Assembly (NCBI RefSeq): GCF_023278565.1 | Contig: NC_064676.1 | Location: 682,001-746,000, forward strand | Direction: 5' to 3' | DNA from: Colletotrichum lupini | Lineage: Eukaryota > Ascomycota > Sordariomycetes > Glomerellales > Glomerellaceae | DNA length: 64,000 bases | Part shown: positions 20,345-32,118 of the stretch, piece by piece | Layout of the letters: every line of letters starts with the position of its first letter | Position numbering within the stretch: position 1 is the first letter of the stretch | Made by a program: the position numbers and the translations under genes | Notes under the pieces: generated by a model | What the model was told of the DNA's origin: nothing | Seen by the model: only the letters and a program-made list of their open reading frames with translations | Database searches by the model: none

Positions 20345-23300
20345 AACCGCTACGGTTAAAGGTATAATTCGACCTCGGGCCCGTTTACTAAGTCGTCTCC
20401 TTTTCCCCCTTTTCTCTACTCTTTTTATATAACCTATCCCTCTATTCGTATAATAACTTTTCCGCTACTTACGAATTACTCTAATCCCTTATTTAGTACT
20501 ACTTTTATAAAAGCGTCTACGAGGTTATTTTTATTATTAATTTAACGGATCTCGAGTATCTCGCGCCTTTTATACGATTACTTAAGGGCTATAATATCGA
20601 TTATAAGCCTCTTTTCTTTCGTCGTTCCTAATTTAATAAGGTATTCGTATAGTAAGTAAGAATTTATATAAATAACCGTTAGAATAGGTAGAAGGCTAAT
20701 TCGATTAGTAATTTTCCTTAGCGTCGTTAAAATCGTATAAAAGAGGTTAACGCTATTAACTATACCGTAAACCTCTAATGCTAATATACTTCTCGTTACC
20801 CACTTATTTTTAGTTAATAAATAGTAGATTATATTACCGTATATAGTAAATTCGCTCTCGCTTATACTCTCGTTAACTAAGATAATAATATACCCTAATT
20901 ACGAAATAAGGTCGTTATTATTTATAAATAACTTATTAATAAAGACGTAGAGCTTACTAATTATAAGGTCGATCGGGTAGTAAACGAGACCTCGATCGAG
21001 ATTTATTTATTACTATTTAAGCCGCTTATTAAATACCTCGACGTCTCGTTCGGTTAGATCTATAACTTACGCTACCCTAGTATAGTTAAAAGTCGCTTTA
21101 GGTTAATAAATACTTATAATATATACCCCTCGCGCGAGCTTAGCTTTATATTACTTCTTAACGTTAGTTATATTCGGATTAACGAGGTTAATCTTCTCGC
21201 CCTACCCCTTTTATTAGAAAACGACGGTTTCCCCTTTAATTATAAAAATCCTGCTATTAAATACTAAGGGGGTATTTGTTATAAGGACCTCTTTTAGTTT
21301 CGTTATAAAGCCCGCTTTTTAGAGCTCCTTATCCTCTTTCTTTATAAAGTTAATATTAAATAGGCCTAATATATCGTCGGTCTATATTCTAATAATCCTA
21401 AATTAGTTACCTTCGTACTCCGCGACTAGTACGTACGGGTTATACGTAGAGGTAACTATTAATAATTAATTAATATACAAATCGTAATAGGTAGCCCACT
21501 AATAAGTACCCGATTCTACGAGCCTATATAGTAGCTTAAGCACTTTAATAATCGTACCTTCTGGGTACTTACTAGCCATTTCCTTTAGTAAATAGGCTAG
21601 GATTTTCCTTATAAGCCCTGTGGCCGATTAAGTATAGGCCTAGGTAATATTACGGCTCTAAATCTCGTATCCCTTCTTCCGTAGCGATACTATTAGTACT
21701 ATTATTAATTATTAACTATAGCGCTATATAGTAAGCGATTATATAAGTAGCGTCGCTTTTTTAACGTTACCGTACCCCTAAATTACGTATCTGGACTTCT
21801 TATATAGCTAGGGTGTTCCTTTCCCTTTAATCTTACGAACTATTCGTAATTTAAATATATAGAGGTTTATATATTTTTTTAAGTTATATAGGATAAATCG
21901 ATAGACCCCTTGATTATAAAGAGTATTTATTTCGATAAGATCTAATCCCTTATACGGCTTTCTAATAGTTATAATTACGCCTTCCTTACGTAGTTTAACC
22001 ACTAGCTCAAAATTAGCTTTCTCTTTTACTATATAAAAAGTATTAATTACCTCGTTATTAATAATAAATTACCGCATTAGGGCTTGCTATTATAGTCTTT
22101 TACGACGTCTCGCTAGTAGTATTAGTACCCTTTTAGCAATATCCTCTTCCTCGTCGTCTATTAGTACTACTATAACGATTTTATTAAAGATAATTTCCTA
22201 TACCTCTACCGCGGGTTATATAGTTTCCCTTAGCTCTTTTTCTTTTTATAAGTTAGAAATTACCTCGTTAGGATCAATATAGTACGGTCTAACTACTATA
22301 ATTAATATTTTAAGTAGCTAGTTACGATCTCTTATAACTATATAAGAGCGCTCGTCGATAGAAATTAACTTATATAGCCTAGCCTATTATTAAATAATTT
22401 CGTACTATACTTGTATATCTAAATTTAGTAGTATATTTAGATTATCCCTTATATTAGGCCTATTGTGCGTAGTAATTACCTCGTTAACTTACCTTTTTAT
22501 ACTTATTTTGCGCAGTGCCTATATTACTTTTTTAATTACTTAGGCTCGTTAGCTTACGCTTAGCGATAGTAGCGAGGCTAAGGTCGTTCTTAAATATACT
22601 CTAAATACTAATAACGTTAGTATAAGTCCGTTAGGCCCTATGGTATCGTTATAGTATTTAAGTACTATCTAGAGGTATTCGTCGTTAGTAAAATCCGGAT
22701 TTTCCTTTTTAATAATTCTAAACGCCCTTTTTAATTACTAGTATGCCCTTTCTACTTTTTTAATACTATAGTACGTTTTAACGGGTACGACTTTTAGTTA
22801 TATACCGTAGGCTATCGTATTATTCTTAAATTTTACTAACTTAAAGCTAGTACTAGCGTCGGTTCTAATACTATTTAGCGGTCCTTAGTATATATCGATT
22901 TAGCTTTTTCGCAGGGCTGCCCATACTATCTTTACTTATAAATCCCGGAGGAATTACCCTACTTAAAAAGATATAAATACGTCGATTATATATAGTACTA
23001 GCCGACTATTTAAATAAAGAATATTGACGACTATTTCCTAGTTAAAGTTAAGCTCATTACGCAATTTAAACTTAAATCTGCGTAGGCTCTGCGCATTTAT
23101 CTAGTATTAGTAATATACTTTTATTAACTACTCTAGCGCGCCTATTTTAATATTATTATTACCTAATTACTTTAGGAGGTTATATAGCCTCGTAACTAAC
23201 GGGTACCCAAATCTTTAGTATAGTTTTCTAAGCTTACTTTTTATTAGGTAATTAATTAACTTCGTATCGTTAATAAGCTTTATAAACGTATGCCCCTATC

Positions 23301-26100
23301 GTTGTTCGACTACCTCGAAGTACTTATTATTAGAAATTCTGTTCTTCGTATTATCGAATATAATGCCTAGTCGATCTATGTCTTTTAGATATAAGAGAAA
23401 TAGGGTATTAACGGGTAAAATATAGAAAGTTATTATTCCGAAGTATATCTCTACTTCTACTATACCTAGGGCAACGATTTTTATACTTAAGCTAAAACTA
23501 ATCCTTATAATACCCGCTATTAACGTATTAAGCGTTATTAGCACGATTTTTTATAATACTTAGAATTGCCCTTTTCCTCTAGTTAACTATTACGATACCT
23601 TAGTATTTAAGATAATCCTATAGAAATCGTCTAGGCCGTACCTTTTGCTCGCGTAGAATATTTATATAAGCTTAGTATTCGAGGGATCTAAGTAGTATAA
23701 AAAGGACCTCTCTAGCTACCCCTAAATATACTTAGTACTATATTCCTTTTTTTTAAATATCGAAAGAGATAGCGTCTTCTCTTTAATTATTAAAATAATA
23801 GGCTTCGGCCCTATTAAATTCGCCCTTTTAGCCGCCTCTATATCCGTTATCTAAAGGACCTTCCCTTATTATCTATATATAAAAGCCTGCTTATTAAGAG
23901 CTTCCGCTACCCTCTATTCGTTTAGCCTCGTATATCCTCTAGAGGCTAACGGGGCAAAAAAAGAGTAGTTAATATTTTTAATTTCGTTATAATTTAATTT
24001 ATTAATATAGGGGGTGAGATTTTCTTTATTTTCTAAATCTCTTATAGGGGGTATATACTTTAGGCCGCTACTTTAGCTACCGTCGCTAGGTTCTATACCC
24101 CCGGATCTGCCCTTATATATAATAAAAAATTAGTTAAACTAACGAGGGCTAGTTTTATTATTTACTACCCTCGACTTTTTATACTATTCGTACGATTTAG
24201 TACGCTCTTCCTCGGAGTAGTTACTTAATTAATATCTATTCTTTTTATAAATATAGTATTGCTTTTTTTATTACTTTATTTATAAGTTAAATCTCTACTT
24301 ATTTAACGAATCTAGGCCTCTTTACTAGCGATTATTATATCTAGCCTCTTTTCCTTTCTTATTATACGTTCGATCGACCTAATATTATAAATAAGGGCCG
24401 TCGTATACTTAGAAATAGGTTTAGCGTAGTATTCTCGCCTTAATATTAAAGCTAGATCTTAGCCTCGAATAGAGCGTCTCGTAGTCTTTAGGTACTTAGT
24501 ATAGGGTGATTTTTACTTTTAGTATACGCTAGATTACGATATAAAAATATCCGACTTTCTATTCGTTTATTCCCTTATTTAGCTAGGTTTTTACTAGCTT
24601 ATCGATTCGATCGATAAGCTCTTCGAGGATCTCTACTCGTAATTTACTCTCTATTATCCTAGCTATAGATATAAAAGAAATCGCTCGTAGCTTAGATAGG
24701 AGCTCTAGGTTCTTATTATAGGTTTCGAAGCGGCTTCGGATTACGTTAATTATATTAAAAAAGTCGTTTCGATCGAGATTACGTACCGCTTTATAATAAT
24801 AATTAGAGGCTTTGCTTACGAGTACGATATTAATTACTAAATAGTACTAATATTCCTTAATTCTAACTTTTTCGTAGTAATTATAAAATATCGTTAGGGT
24901 TTTTTATAAGACCTTATACTTCCCTCTAGAATATAATTTCTCTTTTGGGAAGATCTTTTTAAAGTTTGTGAATTGCTTCGTATTTACTACTAGATTTTTA
25001 GTATCTATATACGAACCCTGTGTCGCTACGTATTATTAGTAATTTCGGGTCGTTTACCTCTTTTTTTATTAGCCGATCGGTGCCGAATTTCGTATTAGTA
25101 GTAGTAACGAGTTATAGATTAAAATAGGCGGAATTATCGATTATCGTACTTTTAGTACTATATTTTACCCCGGTATATCCTTTTATAACGACAAATTTCC
25201 GTTAGTAATTATAGAGAGGAAATCTAGGTTATTTACCCTTTTTCTAAATTTATTAAAGCGATTATACGCTCTATCGACCTATGCTTAGTTTTATAGTACG
25301 AATTCCTTTTTTATAATTATTACTATTAGTATTTTATATAGCTCTCGCGATTATAATTACACTAGTAATACCCCTCGCTCGTAGAGGAATCTATTAACTA
25401 CTTTTATAATTCTTAGGCTTGCGCTCGCGAACTATTTATTTAGCTAGTAGCTAAGGTCGTTTATAATCTCGTAAAATAGGGGTTACCCCTATAGCCCCTT
25501 TTTTTTATAAACCTTAATTAAATAGATTAATACTGCGTTAATTTATTTACTATTAGGCTAATCCGCAATTCTATATATCTACGTCCCCTAATAGTCCGGG
25601 TTAATATTTATTTATTTATAAAGAATTAGGATTCTATTTAGGATTGGGTTTCGTCCTCTTTCTTTTTACTTTAACTCGCTAAGGGTCGTGCTCTAGCTTA
25701 TACTTATATTAGCAGTCGTTAGCGTATTTAATTTTAATAAGGATATATTTAATCCGCGCGCGGGTCGTAGTAAATCCGTACTTTCGCTACTTAACGAATT
25801 TATTAAGGTCTAAAAGATTCCCGCTTTTTCTTACCGTCTCGCTACTACTCTCGTTTTTACTATTTTTAGTAATTACTACTACCCTTTTAAATCGCTAACT
25901 ATCGTACTTACTAAGATCCTCCTTTTTATTTAATAAAAAAGGGTAGGTTTTAGTAGTTCTTTTTAATAATAGTAGCGGTAGACGTTTATATTACTATAGG
26001 AAAATATAATAATTAGTCTTAGGATCTTTATTAGTTACTAATTTCCGCTATCCCGTATATTTCTAGTCTCCTAAGCCTCGTGCTCTTTATAATCTCTAAA
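20345..26100 (-). pseudogene. Copia gag-pol remnant (copy 2)
   Basis: On the minus strand, 23544-23296 encodes the protease-to-pre-integrase junction with ALGIVEVEIYFG, VNTLFLLYLKDIDRLGI and KNRI, a hallmark of fungal copia polyproteins. Residues encoded at 22002-21808 are the N-terminal part of reverse transcriptase (KEIKGK-like end, here KIKGKGTP). The RNase H region with QLGYIIILA-like sequence lies near 20880-20650. Many premature stops remain between these open stretches. It is non-coding today. Confidence 0.85.
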
Positions 26101-26428
26101 TAGCTTCTTTAGTTAATTTTTAATCGCGGGCCGGCTATAGAAAAGTCGTTTAATAAAAAAGCTACTTAGGGCGCTAGTAAAAGGCTAGTTACTTAAGCAG
26201 TTCTATTAATTAACGTAGTTTAACGTAGTAAATATCGACCTCTCGTAAGTAATAAAAGGCTATAATTACTTAATTCCGTGCGGCCTTTAAGAATCGCCTC
26301 CTTTTTCGTTTACTTCCGTAAGGTTAATTAGTACGAATCTCCTATCCCGTATAGTATTAAGAAGTCGTCTTTTTTATATAGCGAGATACTTTACTAATTT
26401 ATAATAGTAGAGTTTAATTATTAATTAG

Positions 26429-26633
26429 TATTAGTATCCTTATTATAGGGTAGTTAGTTCGAACCGTAGTTAACGAAGAGATTAATTAAACTATATAAAT
26501 ATCTACGTAGTAGGTATAAAAAGGAGGTTCTAATTATAGGTTAGGCTAGCTACGATAATCGTAAATAGGGCCCCTAATTAGCCCCTGCGCAGTCGGCTGT
26601 ATGCCGCGGTCGAATTAGACTTCTAATCCGACA
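26429..26633 (-). repeat. Copia LTR (5' LTR of copy 2)
   Basis: This 205-bp LTR ends CCGACA at 26633, next to the GTTAT duplication (26634-26638). Its outer part keeps unmutated CTGCGCAG and CTGTATGCC, unlike the LTR at 20113. Confidence 0.93.
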
Positions 26634-26923
26634 GTTATCTGCAAATCGCTGATTTTTCTTGTCTGCACGTGGGTTAATTGGCAGCAATCACAATTGTTCC
26701 TAGCGGACTCAACTATTTTAGACTCTACTTTCTTATTTCTCATATGAAAAAGTTGAACAGTATCAAATGCACATTTATAGTGAGAGCCATGCACGACGTG
26801 GACGCACTTGTTCCGGTCAGCTGAATAAGACTACATCATGGAGTCTACATGTAAAACTCAATGGTTGCTAAGTAGAGTACTCAAGTACGATATTACTTTG
26901 CGAGAAATTCAGTTGGGGATACA

Positions 26924-27847
26924 CTACGCCCCGATTTCCTTCACAACCCTCTTGACAACCTCATCCAGATCTTCCTCTGACACACCAAGCTTGTTCATGT
27001 CGGTGACCTTGGCGCTGTAGTCACCGCCCCAGCCCTCGCGCATGTGGTTGACATAGAAGCCAACCAACATTGCCATGTGATCCCCCTTCTTGAACTTCTC
27101 GTTCGAATCAGCCACAACAGCCTCTGCGTCCAAAATCTCAACCTTCCAATCCGCCTCCTTCGTGCCCGTAGCTCGCAGGATGCTATCAAGCATATTCCTC
27201 TGGCTGATATAAAAAGACTTCAAGTACACAGGCCTGTTCCGGAACTGCTCAAGCTCAGCATCGGGCAAGCTCAGAACACCAGCGGTTGCCTTTCCGGTCG
27301 TGCCAATAGTGGTGGTGATGAACTTCGTGTTTCCACCATCAAACAGCTTCGCAGAGCGGTTCTTGATATCGATGCCCCAGAATCCCTGACCAAGAGACCA
27401 GTCGAACCAAGGGTTGTTGACAATGGCGATCCAGCTCATGCCCAGCTCCTCGGTCAAATCGCGGAACTGCTTCTTGCCCGCGACCATGGGGCTGGCCTCG
27501 AGCAATTTCGACGGCGCGGGGTCGGAGCTGAATTCGGTAGGCACGACCCACTTGACGCCGGCCTTGGCCGCAGCACGGATGAGAGGCGCCTGGCCCGTCA
27601 TATAGCTGTCAAAGCCGAGTTGAAGGATCAGCACATCCTGGCCTTGGAACGCTGAAACCAGGAAGTCTTCGTCAGAGTAGTCGCCCTTCTTGACGATGAC
27701 GCCGGCTGGGAGTGTGGCGGAGGATTGAGCGCGGGAGACAGCGGTGATGGTGTGGATGCCCTTGTCGAGGAGGGCGTTGAGGGTGAACCCGCCGAGGTTA
27801 CCACTGGCACCGACGATGGCAATCTTGCGTCCTTGTTGTCCAGACAT
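26924..27847 (-). CDS. NmrA-like/isoflavone-reductase-like NAD(P)-binding protein
   Basis: The predicted product is a 307-residue atypical short-chain dehydrogenase of the NmrA/isoflavone-reductase kind: either a small-molecule reductase or a redox-sensing regulator. The nucleotide-binding motif GASGNLGG lies at residues 13-20 of a Rossmann fold. Further family-like segments are KKGDYSDEDFLVSAFQGQD, VVPTEFSSD and NNPWFDWSLGQGFWGID. A catalytic lysine of true isoflavone reductases is not certain here. It is a single exon with a start in good context, and its length is typical. It is transcribed divergently from the sugar transporter, with 1.24 kb between. The copia copy 2 duplication lies 286 bp beyond the stop. 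Confidence 0.88.
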   Translation of the reverse strand: MSGQQGRKIAIVGASGNLGGFTLNALLDKGIHTITAVSRAQSSATLPAGVIVKKGDYSDEDFLVSAFQGQDVLILQLGFDSYMTGQAPLIRAAAKAGVKWVVPTEFSSDPAPSKLLEASPMVAGKKQFRDLTEELGMSWIAIVNNPWFDWSLGQGFWGIDIKNRSAKLFDGGNTKFITTTIGTTGKATAGVLSLPDAELEQFRNRPVYLKSFYISQRNMLDSILRATGTKEADWKVEILDAEAVVADSNEKFKKGDHMAMLVGFYVNHMREGWGGDYSAKVTDMNKLGVSEEDLDEVVKRVVKEIGA

Positions 27848-29089
27848 TTTTAGATTGAATTTTGACTTTGAAGTGATTCAATGCTGTATAACGATTGAGG
27901 ATTGGTGACTGAAGATTTATAGTAAAGTTGATTCTTGAGCTTCGATACTAAATTTGCCTTTGTGTTTGAGTGATTGATCTGTGGTGTTCTGTTGCTCTCA
28001 TTCATCCACAAGAGGGCAGATGCCATCCTTTAATATTTCTGACATACTGACAGATTCCAATGAGACACAAGTAGTGTTCCCGTTCCCGTGCTCAACAAAC
28101 AATGCATTATTGCTTCCAGCACCCGGATAGTGTGTAAGCCTTCAGAGACATTGTATCCTCCACCACCATGAAAACGCATCCGGCGAGCACAGACAACATC
28201 CAAAGTGCTGCTGACAACTTACAAATGGAGTGGCTGATTGCTAAGCTCCTGGGATCAGCTAACTTAAAAGGGTCCGAAACCTGACCAGATGTGGCTGGTT
28301 GGTGTCCACACCGCGCGGTTCGGGGGTAAATTAGCCACGTTGGGATGCCTCAGCTCCGAGGCTTCGGACTTTTGAATTGCCCATTTTGTTGATTTGGGGC
28401 AATTCCCCTCCGTAGGCATCCCAGATCTGAGTAATCCAGCTCCTGTCGTTGTGAAGTTTGTGAGACAACTCACTGTTTCTTGGAATAACATACCCGGGAC
28501 TTTCGTGCCGTGAAAGGATTAGGCTGCATGCGTCACTACCTATCTTTGTCAGCTGTAGTTGAGTATCTCATGGTCAAGGAAGGCCGAAAAAATATCTGTG
28601 GACAGTGGTTTGGTTCATCGAAAGATGACTTGTTGCTCCCCATGAAGGAGCAAACTTTGGAGCCGACCGGCCATTGCAATTTTCGCAATGTCGAAATGTC
28701 TCCGGCTGCGTCTGTCACCAGCTGGCAGTAATCGGACTCGTCTGAAACGCGCCTGTGCTCTCCCAGCTCATCCGGCGGCGCATCGCTGACGGCATTCGGG
28801 GACGCAGCATGCGCTCATCCATGTCCATCTTTGCGCAGCAAACAACGACATACGCATTGAATTTCGAAGTAGCAGAACCCATCGTCGCATTGAATCGTCA
28901 CTCATCTTGTAGAAATTCAAGTGTGATGAGATCGCTTCATTCCACACCGGAGCGTTGACCACCAGCTCTCAGCCTGCTTCGATCACCCTCCGGCTATGGG
29001 CAACTGAGCGAGCCACAAATTCACAGCCTTGAGCCTCGTAGGACACCCTCTTGTAATCACCGAGCCAATAAGTTGCAACTGGAATCATA
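27848..29089. other. Divergent intergenic region (NmrA-like / transporter)
   Basis: This 1.24-kb shared upstream region lies between two divergent genes. It is not RIP-mutated. Small open frames on both strands lack domains. It could hold bidirectional regulatory sites, but I could not identify a specific motif with confidence. Confidence 0.5.
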
Positions 29090-30962
29090 ATGGCATCCGC
29101 CTCTCGCGACGGCGCCCGCTTCCAGCCACTCCCCTCGGGACCCTCAGGGCCGGGCTCTAGCTCCTCGAGGTCGTCCTTTGACTCAACATCCGATCCCAAC
29201 GATGCCGACGACGAAGCTTTCGCACTTCTATCCGACGACGATGCCGTATCTCTTCTTTCGGATGACATCGAGCTCGAAGAAATCTCCACAGCCGGGCCAT
29301 CCGCCGGCTCGGGCTCTCGTCCGGCCAAGTCCCGGTCAGAGATGGATCAACGGTTCCAGGATGCCATCAACGCCGAGCGGAGCATGACGCCACGAGATGC
29401 CATCCGCGCCTACCCGATGGCTGTATTCTGGAGTCTCGTCGTGTCTCTATGTGTGATCATGGAAGGTCGGTTCAACATTAGAGACAACTACGTGAGTACT
29501 CCAAGCTAATGAGTTCATAGGCTACGACACCATCCTCATCGGCAGCTTCTTCGCCCACCCAGAATTCGCAAAGAAGTTCGGCGATGGCAAAGATAATGAA
29601 GGCCGAGACCAGCTCTCCGCCCTCTGGCAAGCCGTCCTCGGCAACAGCAGCACCTTTGGCTGCATCATCGGCGTCATCGCCAACGGCTTCCTCGTTGAGC
29701 GGTGCGGCCAAAAGACAGCCCTCATCAGCTCTCTCTTCGTACTCTCCGGCTGCATCTTCATCACCTTCTTTGCAACCAATAAGACCATGCTCATGCTTGG
29801 TCAGATCGCGTGCGGCCTGCCCTGGGGCGTCTTCGCATCCTCAGCACCCGCGTATGCGTCTGAGGTCTTGCCGTTGACGCTGCGGGTGTATCTGACTACG
29901 TGGACCAATATGTGCTTCATCATCGGCCAGCTCATGTCCGCGGCCGTACTCGCGGGGCTACTGCCGCGGAGAGACGAGTGGTCCTATCGAATCCCGTTCG
30001 CACTACAATGGTCCTGGCCGGTACTGCTTATCCCGCTGCTGGTATTCGCTCCGGAGTCCCCATGGCATCTTGTCAGGACCGGCCAGCTCGACAAGGCGGA
30101 GAAGGCATTGCTACGTCTCCAAAGGCGAAAAGTTAACAACCTAGACGCCAAAGTCCGTCTACGTGAAATCATAGAAACCGATAGAATGGAGCAGGAGCAC
30201 CAGACAGGAACAACCTACTGGGACTGCTTCCGCGGCGACGAACGTCGCCGCACAGAGATCGCATGCGTAGCATTCGCAGGCCAAGTCCTCTCCGGCTCGA
30301 GCTTCGCCTACAACTCAGTATACTTCTTTCAGCAAGCCGGGCTGAACCCGCAAGATGATTATAACCTCAATGTCGGCGGTACCGCGCTAGCTCTGGTGGG
30401 GACCGTCGTCAATTGGGTCGCGCTGATGCCGTACTTTGGCCGTCGTCGCATCTATCTCTGGGGCATGCTTAGCATGTCCACTATACTCTTCATCATCGGC
30501 GTCCTCGACAGGATAGGCCGGTTGCCGAATGCACCATCGTCACCCATAGGCTGGGTCCAAGCCTGTCTTACCCTGGTGTGGACTTTTATCTTCCAGCTAT
30601 CGGTCGGTCAGCTTGGGTGGGCTATCCCAGCCGAGGTTGGATCTACGCGTCTACGGCAAAAGACCATTTGTGTCGCGAGGTCTACCTATTATGTGATGAA
30701 TCTACTGGCAAACGCCTTCCAGCCATTTTTTATCAACCCGAACGCGTTGAATCTCAAGGGTACTACGGGTTTCGTCTGGGGAACCTCGGCGTTTCTCACA
30801 TTTGTGTGGGCATTTTTCCGGCTGCCGGAAACAAAGGGGCGCACGTACGAGGAGCTGGATTATCTCTTTCACAACAATACCGCGACGAGGCAGTTTGACA
30901 AGACGGAGGTGGATGTTTTTGAAGGAGGCTATGAGAAAGTGTCACCACCTAACTCTCGATGA
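29090..30962 (+). CDS. MFS sugar transporter (maltose/alpha-glucoside permease-like)
   Basis: The predicted plasma-membrane permease is a 12-helix sugar/H+ symporter of the fungal maltose/hexose group. Exons 29090-29465 and 29521-30962 join across a 55-bp intron to 605 residues. The splice restores MEGYDTILIG, the conserved first-helix segment of this group. A different donor at 29494 breaks the frame. A long acidic Ser/Asp-rich cytoplasmic N-terminus precedes helix 1. Signature segments include ERCGQK after helix 2, CGLPWGVF, PESPWHLVRTGQ before the central loop, FGRRRIYLWG and the C-terminal PETKGRTYEELDYLF. The final LPETKGRT is the classic sugar-transporter signature. Its substrate cannot be read from sequence alone. 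The CoA ligase gene follows in the same direction 1.16 kb on. Confidence 0.9.
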
Positions 30963-32118
30963 GTTTCTTCATGTTCTCCTGTAGGGTTCAGCTACTGGAT
31001 GACAGGACGTAGCAATAGATAAAGTGCTTAGGTACTTGTATGGAGAGAAGGAATATCAAGTATCACTTCTTGTCCGATTGATAAGACATGCCATTGACCA
31101 ATAGTGATTTCTTCCTGTTTATCACTCGATATCTTGCGCAGTCGCTGTTCACCTGGATCCAGAGATCCCGGTCAGCGAGCGTTTCTTGGAAATTTGAGAT
31201 TTGTGAGCCCTGAGTCTCGATACCTGACGTAGCTCATGACTATGCGCACACTCGAAGTCACTATCCCGAGGTCTTGTCAATGGTAAGCATTTCAGCTGAA
31301 GTAGCGCTTGTACATCAGATGCCTCGATCTTTTGACTCGTCAACCTCGATTCAAATCCGGCAGAAGCTCACACGAAGAGCAGGGATCATAGCTCAACGCC
31401 ACGGAATCTCCCCGCACATCCACAGCCTAGAGGCAAAAGGGCAAAACACACACACACACACCGACCCCGGTCAAGCTTGCTCTCCCCCACCAAAGGGCGT
31501 CAGGGCGCAGCCAACACGCTGGCAAGCTTCGGAGACTCGACGCTAACGAAGCGGTTACCCCAACGAGTAAGCAGACTAGAACGTCGGCGAGCGGGCAGAG
31601 CAACGATCCTCCCTCTTTGTAGAATCATCCTCGGCACTGGGCGGCCATTCTAATTAGCTATGGTTTCGCGAAACGCGTGCGCGGGGACTAGGGAACCTGC
31701 GGCTTGCCACGGCTTCGGTGCATGAGACGGGCCCGGATCTTGATAACAGATGCAATGCGGGGAAAGCTATCTTAGTGAGCTGCTCGATTCACACAACGTC
31801 TTCTTTTCTCGGTCAGCTCTTCTCCAAAAACTCACTTCTTCACCTCTGATTCACTGAGTAGTAACTCGTTCCGCGTGCATTGACCTCTAACAATCACTTC
31901 CTCCAACGTCTCACCCTGACTCCAATTTAACCTTCTTGAAGCTGCTCATCTCCATCTCACCTACCTCTCCCCCTTTCTGCGTTGACGCGAGCACACATCA
32001 AGCTGCAAATACTTTAGAGTAGAGCAGAGCTTCAGACACGACCTATCTACTTACGTTACAGGCCTGAGATATTATCCTAACAACGCGTTCCAGATCTTGG
32101 AAACCGGCAACACTCAAG
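30963..32118. other. Intergenic (transporter 3' / CoA ligase 5')
   Basis: This 1.16-kb stretch is non-coding as far as can be seen. It includes an (AC)n microsatellite at 31446-31460. The last 300 bp are rich in CT-tracts, as in fungal 5' leaders. Confidence 0.5.
31446..31460. repeat. (AC)7 microsatellite
   Basis: This is an uninterrupted AC dinucleotide run in unmutated intergenic DNA upstream of the CoA ligase gene. Confidence 0.85.

Larger units (their letters stand above)
20113..26633 (-). mobile_element. Complete Ty1/copia LTR retrotransposon, copy 2
   Basis: This 6,521-bp element is read on the minus strand, with two 205-bp LTRs (20113-20317 and 26429-26633) and a GTTAT duplication. 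The order on its strand is gag-like region, protease, integrase, reverse transcriptase and RNase H, which is diagnostic of Ty1/copia. All frames are broken by TAG/TAA derived from Gln and Trp codons. It has exactly the same length as copy 3 and aligns with it as an inverted copy (coordinates sum to 61267). The two LTRs differ almost only by C-to-T and G-to-A changes, so LTR divergence cannot be used to date insertion. Confidence 0.95.

Noticed and set aside
29466..29520. Alternative donor GTGAGT at 29494 in the transporter
   Set aside because: Using it breaks the frame; the donor at 29466 restores the conserved MEGYDTILIG segment.
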